Assembly (NCBI GenBank): GCA_013399875.1
Contig: VXAZ01004021.1
Span: forward strand, 307,267 to 371,266
Direction of reading: 5' to 3'
DNA length: 64,000 nt
Origin: Gymnorhina tibicen
Taxonomy: Eukaryota > Chordata > Aves > Passeriformes > Artamidae
Part shown: positions 48,571 to 62,833 of the stretch, in pieces
Layout of the letters: every line of letters starts with the position of its first letter
Numbering within the stretch: the first letter of the stretch is position 1
Notes under the pieces: generated by a model
What the model saw: only the letters and a program-made list of their open reading frames with translations
Databases searched by the model: none
What the model was told of the DNA's origin: nothing
Position numbers and translations under genes: made by a program

Positions 48571-50858
48571 AGATTCATCTTCCCCAAAACTCAGGCTGCA
48601 GTCCAGCTTAACACTATTTAATCACAGACCAAAGGGAATGATCCCATCCTCTCCTTCATTCCCTTTCTGCAGGAATGTTTTGTGCCCGGCTGCCTCCCTG
48701 GTCCAGCTCCCCACACGTGCCAAGAGCAGCGGTTGTGCAGCCAAGGGAGGCGGGAGGACACGGCTGAAAAGGCAGCTGGGCCCAGCTCCTTCCACAGCAG
48801 CTCCCAAACATCCTCTCCACAGGGACGCTGAAAGCAAAGCCAGAGCCACGGGCTCGGCCACCAGCCCAGGGATGGATGGAAAAGCAGAACTGCCCAGCTC
48901 CCACCCCTGAGGATGAACAGAGGCTTGTGCTGTCCCCAGGGATGGAGCTCCCTGCCAAACCCTCTGGTGTCTCAAAATACACGAGGTGAAAGCTGCTCCT
49001 TTGGCTCTGATAAGATGCCTGCAATTTCAGCTCCCTATCTGGTTTCCCTCCCAAGAGTTCCTCTGCTTTCCACTGACAAGGTACAGAAAACACTCAAATG
49101 TAGTTACCTATTTATCTCTCATTAGTACATTTATCACCCCAGTATCACCCAGCAGCCAGAGGTCACTGTCCCAGTCTTTGTGGCTTTTAGCAGAACTATT
49201 ATTCAGGCTGTCAAATCAATGGAAATATTTCTGAAGTTAGTCTGTCATCTGTGCCTGAGATCTTATCTTGGCGTGGCATGAGACAGACTGTCAGGGAAGT
49301 GACATTCAGAGCACAATCTCATCAGAAAGTGTAATGACTGGTTTATTTCCCAGTAAATACTGGCCAAGAATATCACTAATGCCATTCTCAGTGAGGTCAG
49401 CAGATGACACCATCAGTTTTATCTACTGATATTTCTACAGATTCTCTAGTAATGACATGGGTGTCAACTAAACCCACAATATAAAGTCGTTTTTATTTTT
49501 GACAGCAAAATTAAAGCTCAAAGATATCCCCTCCACAGATAAACTCTGATGGAGCTGAGAACTCCTTCCCCCAGGACTGCAAAACACAACCAGGCAAGGA
49601 TGGGAAGTGCAGATCTCTGGGTGCAAAGAGATGAACTTCAACTGAGCATCAGCTCAACCAGATCTTCTAAGCAGCAAAACAAATCTAAGAAAAAATCCCT
49701 AACCCACAAAAAACCACTGATGAACACGATGGCTACAGCTCTCTGATGTTTTCTTCACAGCACCATCATTTTGCCAATGGATTCCACAGGTCCATGGATT
49801 TACAGGAATGAAGAAACCACTGCAGGACTGTAGCTTGACCTCCTCGATGGCACTGACAAGAGGTCTCTCAGCAATTCTGGAATTAAGCCCAGATCTTCTG
49901 TCTGACCTGCTGAAATATCCAGTCCCAACATAAAAAACTGGGGGTTTAGCCAATGCAGAATCTACCGTAACTTTAAATCACCTCTGGAAACTGCAAAAAA
50001 TCCTCATTTAAAAAAAAATCTCTCTCATTCCCAACTTGAGCTTTTAGGCCCAGAGTACTGCCACACTCTGTCCAGGGACAGCACAGTTTCTAAGCCTCTA
50101 AGAAATGTTCCATTCTTGGATTTCTTTTCCTTGCAAGTGCAAATCTGGAGGAGACATCTCACCGGCACTAGATCACTCGGAGCACCAGACACAGAAAAAC
50201 TGCAATTATTTCACACCTCAGGACGTGTTTGTGTACATAAATTCCACAGCCATGTCAGTACACATTAAAAAGCCTCACACAACAGAGCTGACTCTCAATT
50301 CTGCTTTTACAAATTGCTGTCTGAACTCTGAGAGAATCGTTTTACTGATGTTTCTTAGCAGGAATCTCCTCTGCCATGTAGATTAAAATGCCAAAAATAC
50401 ACCTTGCACGGGAGTGGGTAAAGCTGGATGACCTTCCAAGCTAATAGAGCAACGAGGCTGTCATTCTTTAAACATCACTTTCTCAGGATTTTGACAGCAG
50501 TCTCCAGGACCACAATCCTATCAAGCTATTAATATTATCCTAAAATTTGTTTAGAAACAGAATTAATTGATAATAGCTCTGAAAGCCTCGTACTTGCAAA
50601 AGATAATCTGTGCCTCCTAATCTCTAGCACCCTACTGTCGAGATAATTAACAATTAAAAAAAGAATAGTTAAGACATCCGAGGTGGCGATTTACTCTTTC
50701 TCGTAATTGGATTTGGTGATAAGAGCATTTTTGAAATTACACAGCAGGCCTCTTCTGACTGGCAAGATTTGGAGTTTGCAGCAGTTAGAAACACCCAGGT
50801 ACCTCCTGCTTAAGGCACCTTGAAGACACTGACAGCAGACAACAGCTGAAATTTTGAA

Positions 50859-50896
50859 TATCCTTAAACTTATCCTTAAACTTATCCTTAAACTTA
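50859..50896. repeat. 12-bp tandem repeat, 3.2 copies
   Basis: Unit TATCCTTAAACT repeated three times perfectly plus a partial copy. It lies in an HMBOX1 intron. Confidence 0.92.
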
Positions 50897-53800
50897 CTGG
50901 CACCACCAGACTCCCAAAGTCAACAGAGTTCACTAAAATAAAAGTGGACATTTTTGGAAGCCAGCAAGGCACCGACACATCAAGACACGATAAAGTGAGG
51001 ATTGTTCTGCGATATTTCAACAAGAGGCTGGTGTGAGCAAACAGCATCTTCAAAGCTCTTCCTAACAAGGCATCTAAGCATGATGAATAGGATCTCTTGT
51101 TCTCTTTTATTTACTTGAAATATTTAAATTGAGACCTCCACGCTGCAGGGGTATTTATGTGCATTAAATCCTCTGGACTCCGCGAGTGATAAACAAAACT
51201 CTTCTGCAAACACCTGCGAAACAAAGATCTCATCTTCATTTTTTAATGTGGTGCAAGGCAAGAGTTATTTTAGTTGTATTTTGGATTATCTGGTCCTCAC
51301 AAGCAAAGCCAAGGCAGGGTCAGCCCATGGGTGAAACGTCTCCAAGGAGGGATGAGGCCCTGCAGGAACCAGCCCCAGCCCACCCACTGGGAAGGGCTGT
51401 TCTGCTGCTGGGGACCCACAGTTCCAACCAGACAAACCCTAATCAACACTGAGGGTATTAAAGACACCACTCACAAGACAACAGAGGATTCCAAGGCTTT
51501 ATATGGCAACATAAATAAATAGCAAAACTTGGATTTTACATTACTCAACGCAGAACATCTTTCTCTGCTCTCTGAAGAAAATATTCCACTCAGCAGAGCC
51601 ACAGCTCGGTTTTCAGCTCCTCTGGTCGGGTATTCCTAGAACAGCTGATCCCTGCCTCAAAACTGTGCTTTAGTGGGAGGTTCAGCCCCGGATGTGTGTA
51701 AATAATGTCAGTGTGAGCACCAAGTCCCTCAGGTTCTCCTCACGTCAGCCCCAGTACAGTTTTAGTTCTTCTCGATGGGAATACTGGAGCCTTCCTTTGT
51801 CCCAAGCCTCCAGGAGAGGAAAAACACCAGTCACGAAATTTGGGATTAATCTCAGTATGAACTGACAGCTTCCAATATCACCAACAGCATTTTCCCTCAA
51901 AAAACCGCAAGTTTTTGTTTTCGGTTTCCAGTCTTGGACCAGACTCGGTTGAGCTCAGCAGAGCCCCCACTGCTGCTGCATTTTCAGAAAGAAAGAATTG
52001 ATTCAACTGAATGAAAGGATCCTACAGGATTCCACAGACAAGGCCAATTCCTGCAGGACATCCAGCACCTAAAGTCAAGATGGAATCTGACTTTGGGTTC
52101 AATACATGTATTTTTCCTAACTCCTGGTACCACCAAGATCTGGGCCAGAACTGTTATCCCATCAAGTGCTGGACAGCCAGGTAGCACAAAAAAGGAGTTT
52201 AATTTTTTAATATCAATCTATTCTGCACCTTGCAACCTGAATACAACACAACAGATGGACAGAGGCAAAGGAAAATGAGAAATAAGGAATTAATCCAGGC
52301 CAGCAGTGCCAGTGGATTGAACTACTACAGTGCCAAGACCAACTTCAGGAGGTTCTTCGTAGACAACCCAGCAAAGGAGGAGATTTAAGGGAAGTTTTAA
52401 GCCATCAGGAAGCTTTGGATCCTTGAAGAATATTTCTCAAATCTGGCAGCAGCAACATCTTTTTCTTTATTTGCTAAAGATTGTTCAGTGACCATTCACC
52501 ACCCATAGGGAGAGGAAATAGCTGAGTTTATTATCCAACTTTTTACAATATTTTTTTTGCCTACAGGATTGTGAACAGTTATCTTGGAAATAATAAGCTC
52601 CCAAGACTCAAAAGATTATTTCGTTTACCAACACCCATCATGGTTCATATTTCAAGAGTGCTTTCTACACCCAAATCATCAACTCCTTTAAAAGTATTCT
52701 GAAATTATCTTTTTTCTTCTTACTCTTTATTATTATTACAAGAATTTACAGGTAGAAGAACAGCAAAGTTAAAAGATACAGAGCCAAGAAAGCAGATTAC
52801 ATCAATCCACAGCTCCTTACTCCAAGAGCTGTGCTCCCTACCCTGAGCCACTGGTTTTCCATGTGCTTCCTCTTAAATGTCATTGTCACCCTCGCTCAGA
52901 TCAGCTGAGTTTCCTGAGGACAATCCTTTTAGGAGGCATGGCTTCCACAGTGCTGGTAATTATGCTCCAAAAACAACTGAGGAATTGTTGACCAGAAAAA
53001 CTACTTACTCTTACCATTTTTGGGCTTTAGTAAAGTACGTGATAAAGTGACAAACGGGAAATTATTCATGATTTCGGAAAAGACAAAGATTAGTATCATT
53101 ATGAGAGAGGGTAGAAAGGAAACACGTAACTAAGAAGGGGCTGAAAAATTCAGCTAATGGCATGGAAGACAACAATCAGGGATAGTCCTCAAGTATCATC
53201 TTTGGAGCATCTTAAAAACAAATCCAATTAATGATCCTGAAAGAAAGTCTGCACACGGTGATGAATCTGCCGAGGCCAAAGTCAGAAGCCACGTCAATAC
53301 AGCGATCTGAAGCACCATAAAAAGTAATAGAGAATCCTAAGGGCAAGAACTAAAACGAAATTTAACGGTGCAGCATCCAAGGTCACCCGCTTTGGGAACA
53401 ACAACTTCACAGGCACAAAAACATCATCAGCTGGGAAGATCAGGTTTTGTGAAGTCACTGGGACCAAAAGCTACAATGCAACAAAAGCACCAAAAAGGCC
53501 AAGCCTGACATAGCTGAGGATGCTGCTATTCCCAATCCAGAGAGAAAAGCATTGTAAAAGACGTCTTCTATGCTGTTGACAGAGCTCCTCACAGGCAGCA
53601 AAGCATTCAAAACAAATTAAAACTTACGTGAATTCCAAAGGAAAATCAAGCAAATAAGAAAGGTCAGCTGCGCTATCCAAAAAAAAAACCCCAAAAAATA
53701 ATTTTAAAAGAATCTAGGATGTGGTAGTGACTTTTGTGGCTAAAGCCCATATGGTTCTCTGACAGAACATTCTTTTAGGCTGTTTAAAGTGCTCCACAGT

Positions 53801-56800
53801 CTGACCAAGAGCCCATAAATACATGATGCAACAACTTAAGAGTCTGACTTCGGAATTTTCCTCCCTCACTTCTCCTCGTAATGACTCTGTTTATGACTTG
53901 TGTAAAGACCTCACATCTGTTACTCGATGGCAGAGAATTTCCTCTGGCTGAGGTAGGGCTGGACTCTGTTCAGAGCTGAGCTGCAGTGAGAGTCAGCAGG
54001 AATGCTCTGCACAGCTCTGGAAAGCAGGAATGGGAAAATCCAGCCGCGCTCTGGGCTGGATGGTGCTCCCGGACCCTCCTTGTGACAGGAGCAGCAAAGC
54101 CAGAGGGGACAAGGTGCCAGCCTGGCTCTGAATTCCTCCTGAATGCTTTCCAGATCACTCAGGAAGTGAATTCTGTAATTCCCTTCAGTGCATTTGTTCC
54201 AGGGGTAACCTCACACGCAGGCTGGGTGAATCCTGCTGTGAGGGGTAACTCTTCCCTCAGCTTGGATCTGTTCTGGGCAGCCCAGTCATAAAATGCAGCC
54301 TGAACGTGCCAGGGGCCACTTCACATTTTGTGTGACAAGTTTGTCATGGCCTTCCCTGCCTCCTGAATCCAGGTTAAAATAGCTGAGAAAATAACTATTT
54401 TAGCTGATTAATACCAGCTTTTTGTTCCTAATTTGTTCTGTGTCCTTTAAACAGGACAGGCACAGGAAGAACACCACCATAAGGGACTGAGGCAAGTCAA
54501 GAAAGCTCGAAGGGAGAGAAATCACAGCACCAGACTTGTATTTTTACACTGTCCTTACAGCAGGCAGCATCTAGAGGTCTCAACACGATTGTGAAGAGCA
54601 AGAGGTTCTGTGCATGAACTCAGCACAAGCCCTTGACTCACACAAGTTGTGCCCTAAAACGACTGGCACTAACAGTTACATTAAATAGAGTTCTGCAAGG
54701 TGAATTATTTATATTGGATACAAATAAAGCTGATATTTTTGAAATTCACAGCAGTTAACGCTCCCACGGTTGAACTTCATTTGTTATCTCTGCATTAAGC
54801 AAAGCACTGCACGTGGAAAAGAACAAATTCCAACTCCTCACGTACATGACTGGGTCTGAATCAGTTGTAATTCTTCAGGAAAGACTATTCCAAGAAGAGA
54901 TACTCTCAATCAATACACAAAAGTGATCAGCAAAAAAACAGATGTTAGGCTGGAGGTCAGGGAACAACAGGACTCAGATTGAGCTGCTTGTGTAAGGGAA
55001 TATTCACCCTGGAAATATGGAAATCAGCTCTGCCTGGGTCCCCACTCACCTGCCCCAGGTCACTAAAAATTGAATGTAAGAATAGAAAAGGTCTGGAGAA
55101 GAGTGACAATTAATATCATTAGAGGCAAGGGAAGCCTTGGTGTCTGAGAAGAGATAAGAGAGTGACTGTTAAGTTCAGAGAGGAGATAAACGAGCAGCAC
55201 ACTGATAGCAGCACATACAGAGAACGATCCCGGATAAATGCAATGTTCTGCCTTATTCCTTCTCATGATACTCATGCCAAAGGGACCTTTGACTTTTTAA
55301 ACACATTTTAGCATATAAAATGAAACTAGGTATAATTAGTTCTCCGGAAGTACCCTGAAGACCTTAGCAGGATTTAGAAGGAATTACATATTTATGTGAA
55401 TAATAAGAATGCCCAGAGCTGCAACAGCAGGATTAAAAATACAGGATAGGAGATAAGAGCTTTTGTCCACAGCCACATGGCTGCTGGCCAGGTGTGAACC
55501 AGGCACAGGATGGGGAGGACAGGTAGGAAGAATGATGAACACCATCACCATCATCACCTGGGACGAGATCCTGCTTCTCACCTTCATGAGCAGGGGGACA
55601 GAACACTGAGGATCTCAGCTGGGCCGGAGAAATGCAGTAGAGTATCTGGAGTAGAGAAGAATTCCCATTCCTAAAATGTGCGTTTCCTGCACCAGCCAGA
55701 GCTGTTACAGATCAGGCTGACAAAGCTGCTTTTTCTAAACGTTGATTTCAGTTATTCTGACCTTGGCAGATACAAGAATTTTATCTGAAGTCTGCTGCAA
55801 GGAGCTGCCCCTCCCACAGATCATCTTTTTATTATTTTTAAAAAGAGAGAGGGAGAGAACACAAGGATACAAAAGGCACCTGAGCTCTCTAGAAAGCAAA
55901 ATAACTCATGAGGTGCTGGATCCTCAAAGAAACCAGAGTCTGGTGAGGCTTTGGACAGACATCCTTGCATTCTATTTTACTGCCTGCAATCTGCCAAACA
56001 ACTGGGATTTGCTTACAGCTGATTAGAATAGGAAGCTTGTATATTATGCATGTCTGAGAGCGAACAGAGCTTGATCTAATGCAAAATAAGGCAGATCCTG
56101 TGTGCCAAGCAGAAAATGGCTGCTCTTGCATTTTACGAAGACCCAGAGCACTGACCCTGAGCCAAACCACTTGAACCTTCACCCAACCAGACGATCTTGC
56201 CCGGGGCTGAATGGTAAAGCAAACTTTGCTGGGTGCCTTTGTGAAGTGCCTTCGCTCAGATCTCGAAGCATTTCAGGAGCACAAACAGCAAAGATCCTAA
56301 AAAAAACCTGCTCCCTGTGTCTCAAAGGACTTAATGAAGTTGAACCTCCCCCTGGAAGTTGCTGACTAACAAACACCTTATGACAGGACTGAAAGAGCTG
56401 GAAGAAATATAAAGAAATCACCTGATGTTTCTCTCTGCATTAAGTTCAAGTATCTCAGAACCATCCTGACAGATTTCAGCTAATTTGCTCCTGAGAAATG
56501 TTCTGTAGCTCCTGTAGACAACCTGCTTAGTGCTGAGCCATTCCTGAAGTTTTTCCTAATGCCAATATTCCTTGGTAACCCAAGAATGAGAGGCTTTTGG
56601 CACTTTCCCCTTGGCTTGACTCATCTCCCAAGCTGGTAGTGGGTATTTTACAGCTGAGAACAGCGAGTCACCAAAAGGTTCAAGGACACCTGAGGGTCAC
56701 AGGGACAGCAGAGATAATTCCCAGCCCTCCTCACCTCCCAGCAAACCCAGGAAAGACGAGCAGCATTCCCGAGCCAACCCGTGGCCATCGTTATATTGAT

Positions 56801-57376
56801 GAGAAGCTGCTGTTCTGTTTCTAACAACGTAGCAGCCTAATGGAAGAGGCCAAAGGACATTACTTCCTGCTCTGTTGTCAGCTTGGAAAGGGAGAAACGC
56901 AATGAATCCCAAACTTAAATCTCCTCCAAAGCCTTGCACAGGAAACTTAGATCCCCTATGGGGCCGGTATTAAGGTTCTGCTGGAAGACGTAACTAAGAG
57001 TAATGGGATGAAATTAACTAAGAAAATTTCCTAACTGAATTTCAGGAGCTAATAGAGCTCTCATTTTCCCCAGGGAAGCCGTGGAAGCCCCGGCGCTCGG
57101 GAGAGCTGCAGTAAAAGCGCTTTCACAGTCGGAAGGATTTCTAATAAGGCACGTCAGGCCTCATCTCGCTCGGGGCCAGGACCATGCCCAGGGCACCGCC
57201 TCGGGATCAGGGTGGGATGAGCCTCTTCCAGGAGGGGAAACCTCCCAGCACCACGGTGGGGATGCAGCAGGGACTGCTCTCGGCACAGAGATGACGTTCC
57301 TCAGCTTGGGTCCACTTTGAAGGGGGAACAAAAACGAAACTGGTCAAATCAAGAGTTTGGCAGTGATGGCACAGTA

Positions 57377-57798
57377 ACCGTGGAACTATGGAATGGCTTG
57401 AGTTGGAAGGGACCTTAAAGATCATCTTGTTACAATTCCGTCACCTTCCACTATCCCAGGTTGCTCCAAGCCCCATCCAGCCTGGCCTTGGACACTTCCA
57501 GGGATCCAGGGGCAGCCACAGCTTCTCTGGGAAACCTGTGCCAGGGCCTCCCCACCCTCACAGCCAAGAATCCCTTCCCAGCATCCCATCTCTCCCTGCC
57601 CTCTGGCAGTGGGAAGCCATTCCCTGTGTCCTGTCCCTCCATCCCTTGTCCCAAGTCCCTCTCCAGCTCTCCTGGAGCTCCTTTAGACTCTGGAAGGGGC
57701 TCTAAGGTTTCCCTGGATCCTTCTACAGGTGAACACCCCCTATTCTCTCGGCCTTTCCTCAAGGAGAGGTGCTCCATCCCTCTAATCCTCATGGACCT
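57377..57798 (-). mobile_element. CR1 LINE fragment, about 420 bp
   Basis: Inverted copy beginning at GGAATGGCTTGAGTTGGAAG, with CCCTCTGGCAGTGGGAAGCC in the body, closely similar to 6131-6727. It continues to AAGGAGAGGTGCTCCATCCC near its right end. Confidence 0.9.
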
Positions 57799-58801
57799 AA
57801 TGCATTCCTGTTCCTTGCAAAAATCAGAGGATCCCTCTTCCATGATGCCACCACACCTGTGTCAGTACAACCATGCCTGTGAAGAAATCAGGAACTCATC
57901 CAACTCAAACCAAACAAACTCAGAACAAAACCAAGCAGACCAAAAAACTCCATGGAAAATTATCATCTTTTTGTTAAACTTCCCCTTCCTGGTGCTCCCA
58001 GCTGTGCATTCCTGTCCTTTGCCCCAGGACAGCCCTGGCACAGCCTCAGTGCACAGCAAGCTGAAGCAATTCAGGAAAACGCAGGGGGAAATAAAAAGGA
58101 TTTATTTTTCCTGAACCAAGCTGAACTGGCTGCTATTTCCATCAGACAAGAAACATCTCTGGCACAGCGCAGGGTAGCAGGAGCAGGGAAACTGAGGAGG
58201 AGGAATTGAGAAGGGTGGCAAGGCAGGATAACACCTAAGGATGAGCTCGTGGCAAACTGTTAATTCAGCTCAGCTATAGCACGAAACTGTACCCCCCTAT
58301 CTTGGGAAATCTAAACCCATTTCTCTTCTGAATAAAGCCAAGTGAAACACCTGACTCCGTTTTGCCACCTATGAAATGGGGATGATGGGGATCTATATGA
58401 TCTCAGTCTCATTTAATTTAAATATACCTTTACGAAAGGAGCTTCAGAAGCACAGACAAGTGTTAAAATAAAAACCCAGAGCCATAAAATCAAACCAAAT
58501 AACCCTCAACCAGAAAGCAAAGTCCCTGCTCCCTAGACAAACTGAAATGCGTTCACCTGATGAATTATTCATGTTTGTTTAGGGCAGAATTTACAGTTAT
58601 TTTAATTTAATCTTTGGATAAAGCATATACTTAAAAAACAACGCTCAACTCCCCCCCTCAGTCTTTAGTGGCACTCATGAAAAGTGCCTTAAAACAGGTA
58701 TAAAGTCCCTGACTGTGCTGCCAATCTTAGTTATTTTTTTGCCTGAAAAAGAAGATAAACCTCTACTCCAACATATGATTAGAGGAGAAGCATAAATCAC
58801 T

Positions 58802-58817
58802 GGGGGGGGGGGGGGGN
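58802..58817. repeat. poly-G run with an assembly N
   Basis: Fifteen G followed by a single N at 58817 and then A-rich sequence. Probably a join or an unresolved homopolymer in the assembly. Confidence 0.9.
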
Positions 58818-61800
58818 AAAAAATAGACTGACAAGACAACACAGCTTCATTAAAAAAAGAGAAAGCCCTAAGGGAATTTTCAATTTCATACTTCTAATGA
58901 GAGGGGTTGAAAAGAAGCAGCAAAGCAGAGAAAAGAAAAAAAACCATGAAAAACATTATCTGTGGGACAAGACGTAACAAAAAAAGAACACGAAAGTGAA
59001 CCAGAGAGAGGCTTTCAAGTTTAACCTCGGGTTTGCACAGAAAGGACTCTTGCAGTCTTAGCTCTGCTCCCACAGGAGGGCAAAGCCACACAACAACACT
59101 GACACACTCAAAACTCAGCATATTCCATGAGCAGGAGGCTCCAGAAGAGAACAGGTCAAGGTTGGCATCAGTAGCACTGCAGTTGTCTGAACCACACCTA
59201 GTCTGCAGTTAAATATAGAGCTTTACTTTCTGGAACTACTGCTCCTCTTACCCTTCAGAGCATAAATATGCAGGGAGATAGCCACAAAAAAATAAAAAAT
59301 AAAGGGATAAAGAGACCTGAATCTATTGTCCAAAAAATCTAAGACCAGGGATTAATAAACTACCCTGGGAGGATTCCAAAAAAGCAGTAAAGGCTGGAGA
59401 ATTGAATTACAGAAACCACAAGCAGCATCCTGGAAATCCAGTATAAACCAATCAGTTCCTTTAATACACATACCCTGTACTCAGACCCTTAGGTGCATCA
59501 GACATTTCAGGATATAGTCCTAACTCTAATCTTCATTCCATCAGGTTGGCACCAATATAATAATTAACTGAACTGGAGTTTTTTGTTGATTTAAATCTTT
59601 TTAAAAAAAGAGAAGCTACCCCTTCAACCCTCACCCTTCTCATTCAGTTCATGGATCAAATCCTGACCGGTGCTGTGCATTTCCAATTGGAGAGCCTGCT
59701 CCTAAGCAGCAAATCCCTCTGATTTTTGCAATCACATTCAGATTCTTCCCTTGAAGTGCTCTCAGCTGGTCTGACGCATGGACTTTCAGCAACTCCAATT
59801 TTTACCAACTGAATCCAAGACAAAAGCAAAAGCAGGGGGCCCAATTAAGTGATGGAGCAAGTCAACGCCCTCATCCTCACCCAAAAAATGTTTATACAGC
59901 ATCACAGCAACATTTCAGAGGGAAGGAGGAGTTTTGCAGAGGTTCCACTGAGGTCTGGATTCCACCCTCTTATCTTCAGGCATTAAACTAAACCACCAAA
60001 GTTAGTTCTAACTGCAGGAGGCAGCCAGAGAGAAGGTGCACAGAGCCCTCCTCTGAGTGTGTTAGTGGGGTGGAATTGTCTCCTGGATCTCTGTTTCTCC
60101 TTCCTGGACAGGTGTCAGCCCAAATGAACGAGCATTTCCTGAGGTTCCCAGAGCAGCAGCTCAAAACCAGGTGCCTCAATCCTTGTGTGCACCAACATCA
60201 GAGCCAGGAGCTGCAGGACACACAACCACAGGGCACTGAAAGTTGCATTTCATTAGGGAAAACAGTCCATTCAACTGAGATACCTCCACTCAGAGTCAAA
60301 ACTTAATCCTGCAGAGGAAAATGCAAATTACCAGCCAAATGGCACCAGCCCACAGGCAATGCCAAACACCACCTTAGTGGCCAAATGCTTATTCCTGACC
60401 CTGTGGCACCAGGGGAACCTGATCTGCTTGGGCCAGAGGGGTCTGGTTACCTTCATCCTGCTGCTGTTATGAGTCATATCATGGACAAGCCTGGAAAACT
60501 CCAGTGACCTGTAAGTGAAATTAGTGACTTTTTTTCCAAGGGCTCCCAGAAGAGCATTTTTCTCCCACTCTTTCAAAACCTGTCACATAAAACAGCTCAT
60601 CCTTACAGCTCAACTAGGCCTATTAAAGCACAACAGTTAAACAACCATATTCCCAGCTTGCTTTACGGTGTAGTTTTATCGTCACACAACACTTTTACTG
60701 TGTTCTTGCCTCGAGTAAAAATCCTCAGCTTTGCTTCCCAGTACCCCACACACAGCTGTGAAAGCCAGCACCCACAGTGACCTAGCCAAGGGCTTGGCAA
60801 ATTCATATTAAAAGCCAGGATTAAGACAATGTGGCAGCAGCAGAATAAGGGAAAACCCCAGCAGCAAAGACCTTACAGAGCACAAAACACAGAGAACAAA
60901 ACCAAGAACAACATAGAAGAATTTAATGAAAAATTAGATCGAGTGATTATGTATCTGCATTCACAACTGGATAATTTCCAGTGTCAACACCAACTTGATT
61001 CTTTCAATACCCAAATCTCACACCTTTCTAACAGATGTACCAAAACACCACAGGTTTTTTAACTTCTAGAGTGTCCCAGCAGAGACTGGCTCGAGGAGAG
61101 AGGTGGATGAGCAAAGGACGGCTTGCTCAGCTCTCTCTCTGCTGTTTCCCCAGCAAAGGAGTCTGAGGCACAATCAGGGTTCAAACAGCAAACAACAGCA
61201 GTTATTGCACTTTGGGCCAGACAGAAACTGAGAAGAAAAACAGCCATGCCCAAAACCAGCCATGCCCAAAGAGCTCTAATTCTACTCCAAATAAGCATTT
61301 CACACACAGAGGGCTGATCAGGAGATGGTGCTGCCCTCAAGGCACACAGAGCTGTGCTGGTTCTGTCCTTCTGCACACACAATCTGGACAGTCAGACAAG
61401 CATTTCAAAGTGCTAAAGGTCCTGTCCTGCCCCTTGTTCTGCCTCTGTGGAGGGGGACACTAGAAAAACACAGGAACTATCACATCACAGAACTCTGCAT
61501 TAGTTGGGTCTAACAAAGCAGAACAGATTTCAAACATTTACATTATTTCCTTTGGGGAAACATCCAGGCAAAGCCAAAAATATCAATGCAGCGCCAGGCC
61601 AGAATAGAGAAACAAACACTCAAGTTACTGGTTCCAGTCCTGCAAAGACACAGAAGCGTGTCCAGCTTGTGTTCCTGAGGGAGCTCAGGATTTCAGTCTC
61701 AGCTCAGGCAAAAGATCTCCTCCCGCTCCTAATCAGTTCCCAAGACCCCTGTGCAAGCAAGAGGAAAGGGAAGCACTAAAGAAATGGTAAAAGCACATCC

Positions 61801-62679
61801 TACAAATCTGCTACAAATTGGCCGAGGTCTCCCTGGGGCTGCAGAGCAGGGAGGAGTGTAGCACACGCAGCCATCCAGCCCTTCCACGGAAAGGAGGTTC
61901 CTCATGCTCTCAGAGGGGAGAAAACTCCTCCCAGCCATTTAGCCCCGGACAGAAATAAGCATTCATCCCTAAACTACATCCAAGTTCTCCAGCCCTTTTC
62001 TCTTGTACGTTACCCACAAAAGAGACATTCCTGTAAGCAGAGGGAAAGGCGAAGCCTGCCCAGGCTCAGAGGGGAGAGCTGGGAGCTCTAATGTTCACCT
62101 GCCACTCTGCATATGGATTTGAAAGATCCACTTTGCTCTGTGCTGCTCCCAGCTCCTGTAAAAGGGTTCTAAGAGCCTTTTTGGACCAGGAATCTACGGC
62201 TTGTCAGGCAAAGTTCTGCACCCCGAACAATTACAGCGCCGCCGAAATGCCGGTATCCACTTTAAAATACCACGAGGCATCAGGAGGACGAGGCAGGAAA
62301 GCGGGAAAGGAGAAATGCAGAATGTAAAGAGCTTGCAGGACCCCCCAAGAGAGCCCGGATCAGGATAAGTGGAAAAGTTTCTGCAAAAGCAAAGGAAGAG
62401 CTGAACACCAACACGCTCAGACTGAGCTGAGGACATGATGTCCCGGGGGATACAAAAATAAGGAGATGCTGTCCAGAGCAGCGTTACAACTTTTTAAACA
62501 ACACAAGAGGCAAAACAGCTCCTCCTACTCCATCATCCCAAATCAAATTCTTACAGGCTTGCACGAGGCTACAACACATCCATGAAAACAACGCTGGGGT
62601 TCACCAGAGCAGGGAGAAGAACCCTTGTCTTGGCTTTAGAACTCCCATCTCCAAACCCCCTCAAGGAGCCACCACGTAC

Positions 62680-62833
62680 CTCTCCATAACAGCCAGGCAC
62701 TCCTTTCTCCACGTGAACCGACTGCCTCGCCGTAGTCTGAAGGTCCCAGAGGTAGCTGTGACTGGGGGAGGCGTCTGTCTCCATTCTGGCTCTTCTATTG
62801 GGATGGGAGCGGGTCTCATGCTTAGTGTAGCCC
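62680..62833 (-). CDS. HMBOX1: HMBOX1 coding exon: linker and start of the homeodomain
   Basis: It encodes 50 complete codons: ATLSMRPAPIPIEEPEWRQT, then PPPVTATSGTFRLRRGSR and FTWRKECLAVME. The first part is the Pro-rich linker after the HNF1/POU-like N-terminal domain; RRGSRFTWRKECLAVME is the N-terminal arm and first helix of the homeodomain. It enters with two bases of a Gly codon and ends with two bases (AG) of a Ser codon completed at 43583. The acceptor is ATTATCCTTAG and the donor GTACGTGG. The upstream exons (N-terminus and HNF1-like domain) lie beyond the window. The five exons here total 566 bp and give about 188 of roughly 420 residues. Confidence 0.95.

Larger units (their letters stand above)
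43584..62679 (-). other. HMBOX1: HMBOX1 large intron (19.1 kb)
   Basis: It has a GTACGTGG donor at the 62679 end and a TTTTGCAG acceptor at 43584. It contains CR1 copies at 46443-46692, 46955-47072, 48438-48570 and 57377-57798, a 12-bp tandem repeat at 50859-50896 and the poly-G/N join at 58802-58817. No exon-like segment with matching phase was recognised; the open frames are short and do not resemble known proteins. Confidence 0.85.

Noticed and set aside
57461..58114. 217-codon + strand open frame
   Set aside because: The first half is inverted CR1 sequence and the rest is intron; no recognisable domain.
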